Source of the DNA: Bacilli bacterium
GTDB taxonomy: Bacteria; Bacillota_I; Bacilli_A; RF39; UBA660
Direction of reading: 5' to 3'
DNA length: 15,847 bases
Assembly: GCA_017511605.1 (NCBI GenBank)
Contig: JAFWJL010000013.1
Location: 1-15,847, forward strand
Below are positions 1-6,273 of this stretch, one piece after another. The first letter of the stretch is position 1. Each line of letters begins with the position of its first letter. Under the pieces are notes generated by a model. That model made no database searches, was not told the origin of the DNA, and worked only from the letters and a program-made list of their open reading frames with translations. The position numbers were made by a program, and so were the translations under genes.

Positions 1-954
1 GGACATCAAAAGAGAAGATGGAATCCAAAAATGAAGGAATATATCTTCACTACAAGAGATGATATTTATATTATCGATTTACAAAAAACTGTTAAGAAAT
101 TAGAAGAAGCTTATGAAGCTTTAAAAGAAATTGCACAAAATGAAGGAAAAGTACTATTTGTAGGTACTAAGAAACAAGCTCAAGAAGCTGCTGAAGAATG
201 TGCTACAAGAACTAACATGTATTTCATTAATGAAAGATGGTTAGGAGGAACTTTAACAAACTTCAAAACTATCCGTTCAAGAATTAGAAGAATGGAAGAA
301 ATTGAAAAAATGGAAGAAGACGGAACTTTCGATGCTTTACCAAAGAAAGAAGTTATCGGTCTTAAAAAAGAATATGAAAAATTAAACAAAAACCTAAGAG
401 GAATTCGTGAAATGAAGAAAATGCCTCAAGCAATGGTTATTGTTGATCCTCGTAAAGAAGAAATAGCTATTAAAGAAGCTCATATCTTAGGAATCCCAGT
501 ATTTGGTGTAGTTGATACTAACTGTGATCCAGATATGGTTGATTATGTTATTCCAGGAAATGATGATGCAGTAAGATCTGTTAAATTATTAATTGGTGCT
601 TTAACTAATGCAATTGCTGAAGTTAATGGAAATGAAGTAATTGATTATATTACTGAAGATGAAAAGGCTGTTAAAGAAGCAGTTCAAGAAGTTAAAGAAG
701 ATGTAGTTGAAGAAAAAGAAATCAAGGCTGAAAAGAAACCAGCTAAGAAAACTACTGCTAAGAAAGAAGAAGTTAAGGAAGAAACTCCTGAAGTAAAAGA
801 AGAAAAAAAGCCAGCTAAGAAAGAAACTAAAAAAGTTGTTGAAGATTTAGATTCATTAACATTAGCTGATTTAAAAGCAAAAGCTAAAGATGCTGGAATC
901 AAAGGTTATTCAACAATGAAGAAAGCTGAATTAGTAGAAGCTTTATCTAAGTAA
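1..954 (+). CDS. rpsB: 30S ribosomal protein S2 (5' partial) with C-terminal Rho_N/SAP-like domain
   Basis: S2 is a structural protein of the small ribosomal subunit. The gene runs in from before the window: frame 1 is open from base 1 and reads [11 protein letters not shown], the conserved S2 N-terminal region, so the ATG at 31 is internal and about 17 codons are missing. The core is typical, with [29 protein letters not shown], and [13 protein letters not shown] followed by the YVIPGNDDA segment. The core ends near base 640. It is followed by a linker of about 65 residues rich in Glu, Lys and Ala (PAKK repeats, 640-846), then a compact domain of about 35 residues (847-951). That domain reads [17 protein letters not shown] and ends KKAELVEAL, matching the Rho N-terminal/SAP-like helix-extended-helix pattern used to bind nucleic acid. 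Standard S2 ends after the core, so this tail is an addition. The S2 call is certain; the domain call is by pattern only. A terminator follows directly. Confidence 0.96.
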   Translation, partial: GHQKRRWNPKMKEYIFTTRDDIYIIDLQKTVKKLEEAYEALKEIAQNEGKVLFVGTKKQAQEAAEECATRTNMYFINERWLGGTLTNFKTIRSRIRRMEEIEKMEEDGTFDALPKKEVIGLKKEYEKLNKNLRGIREMKKMPQAMVIVDPRKEEIAIKEAHILGIPVFGVVDTNCDPDMVDYVIPGNDDAVRSVKLLIGALTNAIAEVNGNEVIDYITEDEKAVKEAVQEVKEDVVEEKEIKAEKKPAKKTTAKKEEVKEETPEVKEEKKPAKKETKKVVEDLDSLTLADLKAKAKDAGIKGYSTMKKAELVEALSK

Positions 955-963
955 TTTACTTAT

Positions 964-989
964 AAGGAGTGTTAAACACTCCTTTTTTT
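964..989 (+). terminator. Intrinsic terminator after rpsB
   Basis: An 8-bp perfect stem, AAGGAGTG (964-971) with CACTCCTT (977-984), has a small TTAAA loop and is followed by a T run to 989. It lies 9 bases after the rpsB stop and before tsf. It may act as a partial attenuator that lowers tsf relative to rpsB, or as a full terminator, since a TATAAT box lies just downstream. Confidence 0.85.
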
Positions 990-1001
990 CTAAATATAGA
1001 A

Positions 1002-1007
1002 TATAAT
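1002..1007 (+). promoter_or_regulatory. Possible -10 box for tsf
   Basis: A perfect TATAAT sits 26 bases before the tsf ATG. The region 16-18 bases upstream is the T tract of the rpsB terminator and has no good -35, so promoter activity is plausible but unproven in this AT-rich sequence. Confidence 0.4.
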
Positions 1008-1032
1008 TGTATGAAAAGAATGGAGGATTTAT

Positions 1033-1926
1033 ATGTTTAGTGCAAGTGATGTAAAAGAATTAAGAGAAAAAACAGGTGCAGGAATGATGGATTGTAAGAA
1101 AGCATTAGATGCCTGCGAAGGAAATATGGAAAAAGCTATTGATTGGCTTAGAGAAAAGGGTATTGCAAAAGCAGCTAAGAAAGAATCAAGAATTGCTGCT
1201 GAAGGAATTACTGAAGTATTAGAAAATGGTAATGAAGCAATTATCCTTGAAGTTAACTGTGAAACAGATTTCGTTACTAAAAATGAAAAATTCACAGCTT
1301 TAGTAAAAGAAATTAGAGATGCTTTAATGAATAGTAATGCTAATACAACAGAAGAAGCAAAAGAAGTTAAACTTTCTAGTGGTAAAACTGTTGAAGAAGC
1401 TATAGTTGAAGCTACTGCTACAATCGGAGAAAAAATTTCATTTAGAAGATTCGAAAGAATTACTAAGAATGATGATGAAGTATTCGGAATTTATTCACAT
1501 ATGGGTGGAAAGATTACTGTAGTAGTTGTTGTAAAAGGATCAAATGTTGAAGTAGCAAGAGATGTTGCTATGCAAGCATGTGCTATGAGTCCTGTTGCTG
1601 TAAATCGTGATAATGTTCCAAAAGAAATGGTTGAACATGAAAAAGAAATGATTTTAGCTGAAATTAAAAATGATGAAAAGAATGCTTCTAAATCAGAAGA
1701 AATCTTAGATAAGATGGCTACTGGTAGACTTTCTAAATTCTTTAAAGAAAATTGTTTAGTAGAACAAGATTTCATTAAAGATTCATCAATGACAGTAGCT
1801 AAATATGCAGAAGCTAATGGATGCGAAGTTTTATCAATGGTAAGATTTGCTGTTGGTGAAGGTATTGAGAAGAGACAAGAAAACTTTGCAGAAGAAGTAG
1901 CTGCTCAAATAGATGCTGCAAATTAA
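1033..1926 (+). CDS. tsf: Elongation factor Ts
   Basis: EF-Ts is the guanine nucleotide exchange factor that releases GDP from EF-Tu in the cytoplasm. The 297-residue length is normal for the family. The N-terminal UBA-like domain (residues 1-55) contains KELREKTGAGMMDCKKAL and AIDWLREKGI. The core dimerisation region has the characteristic NCETDFV motif around residues 75-81, whose Asp-Phe pair inserts into EF-Tu to disturb the Mg2+/GDP site. The sequence ends with a FAEEVAAQI-type helix. The start is well supported: GGAGG at 1022-1026 lies 6 bases before the ATG. The gene follows rpsB, the usual bacterial order, but a terminator and a possible -10 lie between them, so tsf may be transcribed both with rpsB and alone. 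pyrH, often the next gene, is not present here. Confidence 0.98.
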   Translation: MFSASDVKELREKTGAGMMDCKKALDACEGNMEKAIDWLREKGIAKAAKKESRIAAEGITEVLENGNEAIILEVNCETDFVTKNEKFTALVKEIRDALMNSNANTTEEAKEVKLSSGKTVEEAIVEATATIGEKISFRRFERITKNDDEVFGIYSHMGGKITVVVVVKGSNVEVARDVAMQACAMSPVAVNRDNVPKEMVEHEKEMILAEIKNDEKNASKSEEILDKMATGRLSKFFKENCLVEQDFIKDSSMTVAKYAEANGCEVLSMVRFAVGEGIEKRQENFAEEVAAQIDAAN

Positions 1927-1958
1927 AAAAGAAAGAAAAAACTTTCTTTTTTTTTGTT
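1925..1958 (+). terminator. Intrinsic terminator after tsf
   Basis: The stem pairs an A-run plus GAAAG (1925-1935) with CTTTC plus a T-run (1942-1952), and the T tract continues past the stem. The GC content of the stem is low, but its position directly at the tsf stop and the long T tract support a terminator. Confidence 0.65.
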
Positions 1959-1983
1959 TTTCGAATATACTTATATATATAAT
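1954..1983 (+). promoter_or_regulatory. Possible promoter for the 702-aa membrane protein gene
   Basis: TTGTTT (1954-1959), an 18-base gap, then a perfect TATAAT (1978-1983). The predicted start near 1990 would fall inside the ribosome binding site (1985-1991), giving an extremely short leader. The true -10 may therefore be one of the overlapping TATATA repeats just upstream. Confidence 0.35.
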
Positions 1984-1995
1984 AGAGGTGAGTAT

Positions 1996-4104
1996 ATGAA
2001 GAAAGATGGTATCGAAAAAATTGATGAGCAAATTGAGAACTTAAAGAACGCTTCTAAGAAAAAAGAAAAAACATCTGAGGTTATTATAGATAAGAAATAT
2101 GAATATGATAATATAGGGCCTAATGATACTAAAAAAATAGATAGAATAGATGATATTAAAGAAGATGATGAAATAGAACAAACAAAAGAATTAAAAGAAA
2201 TTTCATCCGAAGTAATAGAAGAACAATCTGTATCTTTAGAAAAAGAAGATATTACAGAAGAATTTAAAAATGAGATAGAACCACCTAAGAAGAAAAATAT
2301 CGTAATTCCAGTATTAATTATTTCCGGTATATTATTAATTGCTTTAATAATTGTTCTATTAATAGTACTACAACCTAAGAAGAAAAATACATCTATAGAT
2401 GAAGATAAGACTCTTACAAAGAACGAACAAAAGAAAGTAATTAATGGTTATGGTGATGCATTAAAAGGAGTTATTGCTGTATACTCTGAAAAACAAAATG
2501 TATTATTAGAGTATGATGATGCTATAAAATTAATTGATTATAAGCATAAGGTAGTTTGTAAAGAACATGAGATATATGAAGATGGTTCTATATATTTAGA
2601 TAAATGTAAGATTGATGACAAATCCACTAGTTATTCTTATGGTAAGAAACAAGAAAAGAAAGAAGAACCTAAAATAAGTGAAGATGCCATAAAAGTTTAT
2701 GTATCTAAGAAGGATAATAAAGCTACATTAAAAGAGCCTAAAAATATTGAAGATTATGATTTATATGCATTTGAAATAGATGGGGCTTATTCTGATTTAA
2801 CTTTACTTAGTGATTCTAGTGATTATATATTCTATAGTGATGCTGAATATAATGTTCATATGCTTAATTATAAGACTAATAAAAAAGTTATGGATAATTT
2901 ATCATATCAGTCAGTACTTCCTATCAAAATAGGAGAAATATATGATACTAAATATGTGGCTATTAAAATGAATAATAAATGGGGAATATATAATACTACT
3001 AATAATGAAAGAACTGTTCCTCATAAATATGATAGTGTAACTCCTACTCTTTATATGGGAACAAGTGGACCTGCATTAGAAGTTAATACTTTAGATGAAG
3101 GAATTGTTGCTGTTGTTAATTATGGGGATAATGCTTCTTATGGAGTAGTAGATTATAGAACAGGTAAAGAACTAATTAAACAAGAGTATAGAAGCATGCT
3201 AAAGAGTGGATCATATTTATGGGCTGTAGATTATTATGGTGATGGTCATATATTCGATTATAATGGTACAGAGTATTTAGATGGTAAATATGATAATATT
3301 TATTGGATGGTTGATGGTAAATATATTTTAGTTAATGATAAAGATGAAATAAAATTGGTTTCTATTAAGGGTAAAGATATTTATTCTTATGGAAAAGCTA
3401 ATGTTGGTAGAATTAATTATGGTTTAACATATAATGATGGAGCATTATTCCAATTTGAAAATCCTGATAAGGATGAGAGTGATTATAATACAGGATGTGT
3501 TGAATTAATATATGATGCTTCTACTAAAACTGGAGAAGTAAAAACAAGTTTTTGTGGAGGAATAGCTAAACCAGTACTTTACCTATATCCTAAGAAAACT
3601 ACTAAGGTAACTATTAGTTTTGAACATCCAGAATTGTTAGAAACAACTTATCCTAAATACAATAATAGTTGGGAAGTTAAAGCTCATTCTAATGGTGATT
3701 TATATGATGGCAAAGGAGCATATTACTATGCATTATATTGGGATGAAAAACAAGTTCATAGTGTAGATTTCTCTACAGGATATTATGTAGAAAAAGATAA
3801 TGCTATAGAATTTTTAGAAAAGAAATTATCATATATAGGATTATCAAGAAGAGAAGCTAATGAATTTATAATGTATTGGTTACCAATATTAGAGAAAAAT
3901 GAAAAGAATTTAGTTTATTTTGAACTTACAGAGGAAAGAGAAAGTTATAATAAATTAAATATTTCGCCTAAACCAGATTCATTATTAAGATTAGTAATTC
4001 ATATTAAAAAGGTAGATAATAAGGTAGATATTCCTAAACAAAACTTAACTAAATTCCAAAGAAAAGGTTTTGTAGCCGTTGAATGGGGAGGAACAGTTTA
4101 CTAG
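1996..4104 (+). CDS. Single-pass membrane protein with WG-repeat-like region and conserved C-terminal KPVLYLYP/VEWGG domain
   Basis: Function unknown; 702 residues. The ATG at 1996 is chosen because GAGGTGA (1985-1991) lies 4 bases upstream; the upstream TTG at 1954 lies in the terminator and has no RBS. Residues 1-98 are charged and Glu/Lys-rich, probably cytoplasmic. Residues 101-126 form one hydrophobic helix flanked on both sides by PKKKN. The remainder is probably outside the cell. Residues about 150-515 are rich in Tyr, Asp and Gly and contain WG-repeat-like segments (NNKWGIYNTTNNERTVPHKY near 327-345; YGVVDYRTGKELI near 382-394). Residues 520-702 form a domain opening with KPVLYLYP and containing EANEFIMYWLP, ending GFVAVEWGGTVY. 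I recognise this as a recurrent, uncharacterised bacterial domain. The gene is flanked by terminators and so forms its own unit. A surface or cell-envelope role is inference. Confidence 0.85.
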   Translation: MKKDGIEKIDEQIENLKNASKKKEKTSEVIIDKKYEYDNIGPNDTKKIDRIDDIKEDDEIEQTKELKEISSEVIEEQSVSLEKEDITEEFKNEIEPPKKKNIVIPVLIISGILLIALIIVLLIVLQPKKKNTSIDEDKTLTKNEQKKVINGYGDALKGVIAVYSEKQNVLLEYDDAIKLIDYKHKVVCKEHEIYEDGSIYLDKCKIDDKSTSYSYGKKQEKKEEPKISEDAIKVYVSKKDNKATLKEPKNIEDYDLYAFEIDGAYSDLTLLSDSSDYIFYSDAEYNVHMLNYKTNKKVMDNLSYQSVLPIKIGEIYDTKYVAIKMNNKWGIYNTTNNERTVPHKYDSVTPTLYMGTSGPALEVNTLDEGIVAVVNYGDNASYGVVDYRTGKELIKQEYRSMLKSGSYLWAVDYYGDGHIFDYNGTEYLDGKYDNIYWMVDGKYILVNDKDEIKLVSIKGKDIYSYGKANVGRINYGLTYNDGALFQFENPDKDESDYNTGCVELIYDASTKTGEVKTSFCGGIAKPVLYLYPKKTTKVTISFEHPELLETTYPKYNNSWEVKAHSNGDLYDGKGAYYYALYWDEKQVHSVDFSTGYYVEKDNAIEFLEKKLSYIGLSRREANEFIMYWLPILEKNEKNLVYFELTEERESYNKLNISPKPDSLLRLVIHIKKVDNKVDIPKQNLTKFQRKGFVAVEWGGTVY
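2284..2388 (+). repeat. 15-base direct repeat flanking the transmembrane segment
   Basis: CCTAAGAAGAAAAAT occurs at 2284-2298 and again at 2374-2388, exactly 90 bases apart and in frame. Each copy encodes PKKKN, so the hydrophobic helix is bracketed by the same basic motif on both sides. It is part of the coding sequence; whether it arose by duplication or selection for charge is unknown. Confidence 0.7.
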
Positions 4105-4113
4105 GTTTACACA

Positions 4114-4143
4114 CAAGTAGTAATTTTACTACTTGTTTTTTTT
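4114..4143 (+). terminator. Intrinsic terminator after the 702-aa gene
   Basis: A 9-bp perfect stem, CAAGTAGTA (4114-4122) with TACTACTTG (4127-4135), has a 4-base loop and eight T residues (4136-4143). Its end also supplies the TTG of the next gene's possible -35. Confidence 0.88.
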
Positions 4144-4160
4144 GATTTTTTTGATATAAT
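4133..4160 (+). promoter_or_regulatory. Promoter for the lysine-rich tail-anchored protein gene
   Basis: TTGTTT (4133-4138), a 16-base spacer, and an extended -10 TGATATAAT (4152-4160). The -35 overlaps the preceding terminator. The TATAAT ends 27 bases before the chosen ATG at 4188. Confidence 0.6.
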
Positions 4161-4187
4161 ATAGACGCATACAAGGGGATGAGTGCG

Positions 4188-4745
4188 ATGGGTAACAAGG
4201 CTAACGGAAAGAAAAAATCTACTAATAAAAAGGTAGATAAAAAACTAGATGAATTATTAAAAGATAAAAAAACTATTGAGAACACTACAGATATTAAAGG
4301 AACAAAAAAGAAGAAAACTACTACAAAGAAAACTGTAACTAAAAAGTCTACTAGTAGCGTAAAAAAAGATTCAGCTAAAAAGTCTACTACAGATAAAAAA
4401 ACAGCGACAAAGAAAACTACTAAAAAAACTACTACAAAGAAGGCTACTAAAAAGACACCAGCTAAGAAAAAATTTGTTATGGTCTCTGATGAGAAAGATT
4501 TATCTACTAAAAAATTAGATGAATTATCTAATCAAATTAGAGATTTATATGAGAAAGTAGAAGAAAAACATGATAAGAAAGAGTCTATTTCTATAGAAAA
4601 TGTTTATGTTAATGATAGTATTGAAGATGAAAGACTTGATAAAGCATATATTATCTTAAATAGAATAACTATAATACTATTTATTATATTTATGATTCTT
4701 TTAATTGCGTTTATTGCATTTGTTATTTATATATGTACTTATTAG
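4188..4745 (+). CDS. Lysine-rich protein with C-terminal membrane anchor, unknown function
   Basis: Not recognised; 185 residues. Two in-frame ATGs exist, at 4179 and 4188. I prefer 4188 because AAGGGG (4173-4178) then has a 9-base spacing, whereas it abuts 4179. Residues about 5-95 are Lys/Thr/Ala-rich, with repeats of the KKTTTKK and PAKKK type like bacterial histone H1-like tails, and carry a large positive charge. Residues 105-155 are mixed-charge and likely helical or coiled coil. Residues about 161-183 are one strongly hydrophobic helix next to the C-terminus, giving a tail-anchored layout with the basic part in the cytoplasm. Tethering nucleic acid or ribosomes to the membrane is a possible role but only inference. 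The gene has its own promoter and a terminator that overlaps its stop codon. Confidence 0.8.
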   Translation: MGNKANGKKKSTNKKVDKKLDELLKDKKTIENTTDIKGTKKKKTTTKKTVTKKSTSSVKKDSAKKSTTDKKTATKKTTKKTTTKKATKKTPAKKKFVMVSDEKDLSTKKLDELSNQIRDLYEKVEEKHDKKESISIENVYVNDSIEDERLDKAYIILNRITIILFIIFMILLIAFIAFVIYICTY

Positions 4746-4763
4746 TACATATTTTTCTTTATT
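4731..4763 (+). terminator. Intrinsic terminator overlapping the stop codon
   Basis: A perfect 9-bp stem, ATATGTACT (4731-4739) with AGTACATAT (4744-4752), has a TATT loop and is followed by TTTTCTTT. The left arm encodes the last residues of the tail-anchored protein, and the TAG stop (4743-4745) straddles the loop and right arm. Confidence 0.75.
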
Positions 4764-4775
4764 TTATATATAAAA

Positions 4776-4786
4776 TATAATATAAT
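4776..4786 (+). promoter_or_regulatory. Possible -10 boxes for frr
   Basis: Two overlapping TATAAT hexamers (4776-4781 and 4781-4786) lie 20-30 bases before the frr ATG. No convincing -35 is visible in the T-rich terminator tail upstream. Confidence 0.45.
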
Positions 4787-4805
4787 TGTTTTAAGGAGAG
4801 ATAAA

Positions 4806-5354
4806 ATGAATACTGATGAATTATTATTAGAAATTACTGATAAATTTGACAAAACAATTGAAAATTTAGAAAAGAGATTTGCTACAGTAAGAGCAGGTAG
4901 AGCTAATCCTTCTAGTTTAGATGGAATTATGGTTGAATATTATGGAGTTATGACACCATTAAAGCAATTAGCTACTATTTCTGTACCTGAAGCTAGACAA
5001 TTATTAATTAAACCTTTTGATAAAGGTGCGTTAGCAGGTATTGAAAAAGCAATTTTAACATCTAATTTAGGATATAATCCGGGTAATGATGGGGAAACTA
5101 TTAGAATAGTTATTCCAGAACTTACAGAAGAAAGAAGAAAAGAACTTGCTAAACAAGTTAAGGCTATTAGTGAAGATGCAAAAGTATCAGTAAGAAATAT
5201 AAGACATGATGGATTAGAAGATCTTGAAAAACTAGAACTTCCTGAGGATGAAGAAAAAGGTATAGAAAAGGAAATTCAAGATTTAGTAAACGAATATAAT
5301 AAGAAAATAGAAGATTTATTAAAAGAAAAAGAAAATGAATTACTTACTGTTTAG
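4806..5354 (+). CDS. frr: Ribosome recycling factor
   Basis: RRF acts with EF-G to split the post-termination ribosome complex in the cytoplasm. The 182-residue length is close to the usual 185. Family signatures are clear: RFATVRAGRANPSSLDG in the first helix of domain I, VEYYGVMTPLKQLATISVPE and LLIKPFDK in the beta-barrel domain II, then NLGYNPGNDGETIRIVIPEL and LTEERRKELAKQVK before the long C-terminal helices. AAGGAG (4793-4798) lies 7 bases before the ATG. pyrH, the common upstream partner, is absent; the upstream neighbour is the lysine-rich membrane protein, separated by a terminator, so frr is probably a single-gene unit. Its stop codon lies inside its own terminator hairpin. Confidence 0.98.
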   Translation: MNTDELLLEITDKFDKTIENLEKRFATVRAGRANPSSLDGIMVEYYGVMTPLKQLATISVPEARQLLIKPFDKGALAGIEKAILTSNLGYNPGNDGETIRIVIPELTEERRKELAKQVKAISEDAKVSVRNIRHDGLEDLEKLELPEDEEKGIEKEIQDLVNEYNKKIEDLLKEKENELLTV

Positions 5355-5366
5355 TAAGTAATTTTT
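5338..5366 (+). terminator. Intrinsic terminator overlapping the frr stop codon
   Basis: An 11-bp perfect stem, AATTACTTACT (5338-5348) with AGTAAGTAATT (5353-5363), has a GTTT loop and a short T run to 5366. The left arm encodes the last frr residues, and the TAG (5352-5354) lies at the loop and right-arm junction. Confidence 0.8.
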
Positions 5367-5382
5367 ATATTTATGAAAAAAC

Positions 5383-5411
5383 TTGTAAAAGAATATAAAT
5401 AGTGTTATAAT
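5383..5411 (+). promoter_or_regulatory. Promoter of the T-box HAD-pheST operon
   Basis: TTGTAA (5383-5388), an ideal 17-base spacer, and TATAAT (5406-5411) with an extended TG at 5403-5404. Transcription should start near 5418, just ahead of the T-box leader. Confidence 0.8.
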
Positions 5412-5417
5412 TTATAC

Positions 5418-5630
5418 ATCGATGGAGATATAGAAGTAGTAGTAAATGATTTACTTATAGAGAGAGCATGTGAGGTGGAAATGCTTAGTAATAATTTATG
5501 AATTCGTCTATGGAGTTCTTATTAATAGTAAGCGTATATCTTGCGTTAAAAGATTAGAGTGTATAGTAATAACTATAAAATAAGGTGGTACCGCGATAAT
5601 TCGTCCTTATATTTATAGTTATTTTTTTTG
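5418..5630 (+). promoter_or_regulatory. T-box leader, probably tRNA-Phe responsive
   Basis: The leader senses uncharged tRNA: the anticodon pairs with a specifier codon and the acceptor end pairs with the T-box bulge to prevent termination. The invariant T-box AAGGTGGTACCGCG is at 5582-5595, followed by the ATTCGTCCTTAT strand. Stem I features are visible: an AGAGAGC motif (5461-5467) and a GCAT/ATGC distal hairpin around a GGTGG loop. The probable specifier is TTC (5503-5505) in the context TATGAATTCGTC, which codes for Phe and agrees with pheST downstream. A second TTC (5516-5518) more likely pairs with AGAA (5432-5435) to close stem I. The competing terminator is listed separately. The T-box call is certain; the exact specifier is moderately sure. 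Confidence 0.93.
5568..5629 (+). terminator. T-box regulated terminator
   Basis: A long stem pairs the AATAACTATAAA arm and AAGG (5568-5585) with CCTTATATTTATAGTTATT (5605-5623), with one extra bulged base, and is followed by eight T residues (5622-5629). The T-box sequence forms part of the 5' arm and loop, so antiterminator and terminator are mutually exclusive. Confidence 0.9.
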
Positions 5631-5641
5631 GGGGAACTATT

Positions 5642-6265
5642 ATGAAGAGATTTATATTTGATTTAGATGGTACACTGTTAACTAGTGATTATAGTCAGGA
5701 ATTTGAGTATTTCAAGAATATATATGGTGATAAAAGTAAGAATCTAATTGCTGGATTAGCCACATATTTAAATAGTTATGAAAAAACCTATTCAAAGTAT
5801 GAAGTAGATAGATTATGTAGATATTTAAATGCAGTTACTGGTTTAGAGTTTACTCCAGAAATAATAGATGTTTGGAATGATTTATTAGGAAATAATCCTT
5901 TTGTTCTTGAAGATGGAATAATAGATTTATTAGAATATTTAAAGAGTCAAGGACACAGTTTAGTTGTTTTAACAAATTGGTTTGGAGAACCTCAAAAAAA
6001 GAAATTGCAAAGAGCTGAATTAATTGAGTATTTTGATGATATATATACAGGAGATATGGTATTGAAGCCACATAAAGAAGCTTATATATGTGCAAAGAAG
6101 GGATTTAGTGAAAAAGATTGTTTTGTAATAGGTGATGATCTTTATAAAGATTATATCGTGCCTAGAGATTTAGGATTTAATACAATCTTTTATGATAAAT
6201 TAAATTTACAAAGACAAACTATTGTTAAAGTAAAAAGAATGAATGAAATAATTGGAGAATTTTAG
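5642..6265 (+). CDS. HAD-superfamily hydrolase in the Phe T-box operon
   Basis: A soluble hydrolase of 207 residues with all four HAD motifs. Motif I is FDLDGT (residues 6-11, nucleophile Asp7 and acid/base Asp9), motif II is LTN (110-112), motif III is Lys142 in LKPHKE, and motif IV is VIGDDLYKD (162-170). The region between motifs I and II (about 15-85) forms a small helical cap, as in HAD subfamily I phosphatases. The substrate cannot be told from the sequence. GGGGG (5630-5634) serves as ribosome binding site, immediately after the T-box terminator. The gene is the first in the T-box operon, 8 bases ahead of pheS, so its expression should rise when Phe-tRNA is uncharged. Having a HAD phosphatase as first gene before pheST is unusual in my knowledge; a housekeeping role around aminoacylation is speculation. 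Confidence 0.88.
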   Translation: MKRFIFDLDGTLLTSDYSQEFEYFKNIYGDKSKNLIAGLATYLNSYEKTYSKYEVDRLCRYLNAVTGLEFTPEIIDVWNDLLGNNPFVLEDGIIDLLEYLKSQGHSLVVLTNWFGEPQKKKLQRAELIEYFDDIYTGDMVLKPHKEAYICAKKGFSEKDCFVIGDDLYKDYIVPRDLGFNTIFYDKLNLQRQTIVKVKRMNEIIGEF

Positions 6266-6273
6266 GAGGATAT

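Noticed and set aside
31..33. ATG at 31 as start of the first gene
   Set aside because: Frame 1 upstream encodes [10 protein letters not shown], conserved S2 sequence, so the ATG is internal and the gene begins before the window.
684..902. Minus-strand ORF over the rpsB tail
   Set aside because: It is the complement of the Lys/Glu-rich linker, giving a Ser/Phe/Leu-rich product without RBS or family resemblance.
1954..1995. TTG at 1954 as the start of the 702-residue protein
   Set aside because: It lies in the tsf terminator T tract with no RBS; the ATG at 1996 has GAGGTGA at the right distance.
4310..4470. Repeated ACTACTAAAAAA-type units as a possible CRISPR or tandem repeat array
   Set aside because: The units are irregular, have no unique spacers and are explained by Lys/Thr codon repeats in the basic tail of the coding sequence.
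5516..5518. Second TTC as the T-box specifier
   Set aside because: It fits better as part of the closing stem I strand that pairs with AGAA at 5432-5435; the TTC at 5503-5505 sits in the specifier-like context.
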